From the NCBI GenBank assembly GCA_035511515.1, contig DATKFG010000034.1:1-15361 (forward strand): a DNA stretch of 15,361 nucleotides. Reading direction: 5' to 3'. The notes below the pieces were generated by a model, which did no database searches, was not told the origin of the DNA, and saw only the letters and a list, made by a program, of their open reading frames with translations. The stretch's first letter is position 1. The number at the start of each line of letters is the position of its first letter. The position numbers were made by a program, and so were the translations under genes. This document shows positions 14,397 through 15,361 of the stretch, piece by piece. Source of the DNA: VBCK01 sp035511515 (lineage in GTDB: Bacteria > Pseudomonadota > Gammaproteobacteria > Burkholderiales > Burkholderiaceae_F).

Positions 14397-14535
14397 GGCT
14401 CAGAAATGTGTCGGCCTGCTTCGGACAGCGATCCTGCTGCAATTCCGACAGACGCCAGAAATACGTTAGGACAGACTCATTACTCGACAGGGATCGCCGA
14501 CACGATTCCCGGCAAACCCATAGGAACCCGACCCC

Positions 14536-15361
14536 GTGAAAAGCTTCGCGACCCCATCGATCAGCGCCTTCATCGTGCTGCTGGAGCGACGTGCCACGCC
14601 GCTGCGCCTGGCGGGCGCGCTGGCAGCGGCCATCGTCTCGTTCGCCTTGTTGTTCGGTGCAAGCGCGCGCGCCCAGCCGTCATCCGATCCCGGCGAGAAG
14701 AAACTGGCCCACGAGTTGCGCGACATCGTGAGGACGGGCGCAACTCCCGCGGCGCGCTGGGTGCACGACGTGGCCGGCGTGCGGCATATCCAGGCCGTGA
14801 TCGTCACCGATGGCGTCGATCCTCAAATGAGCGCCCTGCGGGCGCAGGTGCTTCGCGCCGGCGGCTCGATCCATGCGGTGCATCCGGCGGTGCACGCGAT
14901 CACGGTCCAGATCCCGGCCGATGAGCTGCACGCGCTGTCGCTGCGCAGCGACGTGGTCAGCGTCTCTCCGAATCGCGACATCCGGCAGACCGCCAGCCTG
15001 CTCGAAATGATCACCGGCGTGCTGACGGGCAACGTGCGCTCCCACGCCACCCCCACCAGCTACAGCGGGCTGGACGGCAGCGGCATCGGAATCGCCGTCC
15101 TGGACTCCGGCATCATGAAGTCGCACGACGCATTTTGGAATGCCAGCGGTGCCTCGCGCGTGCTGCGCAACGTCAACCTGCTGAATGCGACGCTGGCCAA
15201 CTGGACCACCGGCGTCGACGCCACCACATCGCTCGCGCCCGCCAGCCCCGCACTGGCGGCCTACGAGGCGGCGATCGCGGCCGACACGGTCGCCAACGAG
15301 GATGCCTACGGTCATGGAACGATGGTCGCATCGGTGGCGGCCGGACGCTACTACACCCCGA
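14536..15361 (+). CDS. Secreted subtilisin-like S8 serine protease (partial, 3' end beyond window)
   Basis: The frame runs open from a GTG at 14536 to the window end, giving 275 residues of an incomplete protein. A long signal peptide (about residues 1-46, hydrophobic 25-40, cleavage likely after ASARA) sends it across the inner membrane. Residues 85-149 look like an I9-type inhibitor propeptide (IQAVIVTDGV, VQIPADELHALSLRSDVVSV). The catalytic domain begins near 180: GIAVLDSGI contains Asp190, and YGHGTMVASVAAG contains His260. The Ser (GTSMA) would lie downstream of the window. It should be an extracellular or periplasmic endopeptidase made as a self-inhibited precursor. An AGGAA lies about 10 bases before the GTG. 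The leader in front is unusually structured. The C-terminal domains cannot be judged. Confidence 0.92.
   Translation, partial: MKSFATPSISAFIVLLERRATPLRLAGALAAAIVSFALLFGASARAQPSSDPGEKKLAHELRDIVRTGATPAARWVHDVAGVRHIQAVIVTDGVDPQMSALRAQVLRAGGSIHAVHPAVHAITVQIPADELHALSLRSDVVSVSPNRDIRQTASLLEMITGVLTGNVRSHATPTSYSGLDGSGIGIAVLDSGIMKSHDAFWNASGASRVLRNVNLLNATLANWTTGVDATTSLAPASPALAAYEAAIAADTVANEDAYGHGTMVASVAAGRYYTP

Larger units (their letters stand above)
14163..14535 (+). other. Structured 373-bp leader upstream of the S8 protease
   Basis: No gene is supported here. At its 5' end GCGGCG-GTG-CGCCGC (14165-14179) could fold but has no T-tract. The centre (14268-14396) holds the two strong inverted repeats listed separately. 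AGCAGGC (14374-14380) can also pair with GCCTGCT (14414-14420), in competition with the larger stem. A ribosome-site-like AGGAA lies at about 14522-14526, before the protease GTG. I compared the stretch by eye with c-di-GMP, cobalamin, TPP and glycine riboswitch cores and found no clear match. Confidence 0.55.

Overview
The window is GC-rich, densely coded bacterial DNA. The contents suggest a Gram-negative proteobacterium: a HlyD/DHA2/NodT-type tripartite efflux set with an outer-membrane lipoprotein, Sec and Tat signal peptides, a SIRT4-like class II sirtuin, a MOSC-flavin reductase-ferredoxin fusion and a VapBC pair. Gamma- or betaproteobacteria fit best, but nothing here fixes the genus. 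Many starts are GTG.

Layout. (1) 1-2400, plus strand: a short-chain dehydrogenase, then what looks like the amputated N-terminus of a secreted SMP-30/gluconolactonase-like protein, then a Tat-exported epoxide hydrolase. This resembles an eroded accessory catabolic or detoxification cluster. (2) 2698-6844, minus strand: a complete three-gene drug efflux operon (HlyD adaptor, 14-TM-type DHA2 pump, NodT-type outer-membrane lipoprotein). Both junctions are 4-base GTGA stop/start overlaps. No regulator gene is present, but a perfect 14-bp palindrome next to a TATATA box lies upstream. (3) 7240-10373, plus strand: a small secreted Trp/His-rich protein, then a sirtuin translationally coupled (ATGA overlap) to a 587-residue MOSC/FNR/2Fe-2S fusion. 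The fusion is a self-contained molybdenum-cofactor reductase with its own electron chain. (4) 10403-11109, minus strand: a vapBC toxin-antitoxin operon whose promoter, two palindromic operator copies and GTG start are packed into under 40 bp, suggesting a leaderless antitoxin mRNA. (5) 11384-14162: an unrecognised membrane-anchored protein convergent with a YiiX/YebB-like permuted NlpC/P60 hydrolase. That hydrolase diverges from an AAHS/SHS-type MFS transporter across only 21 bp. (6) 14163-14535: a 373-bp gene-free leader with strong RNA-hairpin potential, leading into a secreted subtilisin-like S8 protease cut off by the window end.

No rRNA, tRNA, CRISPR array, intact insertion sequence or prophage gene was recognised. 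I do not see an unmistakable new defence system. The best leads are the structured leader in front of the S8 protease, the sirtuin/MOSC-reductase coupling, and the compact vapBC control region. All assignments come from reading motifs by eye, without database searches.
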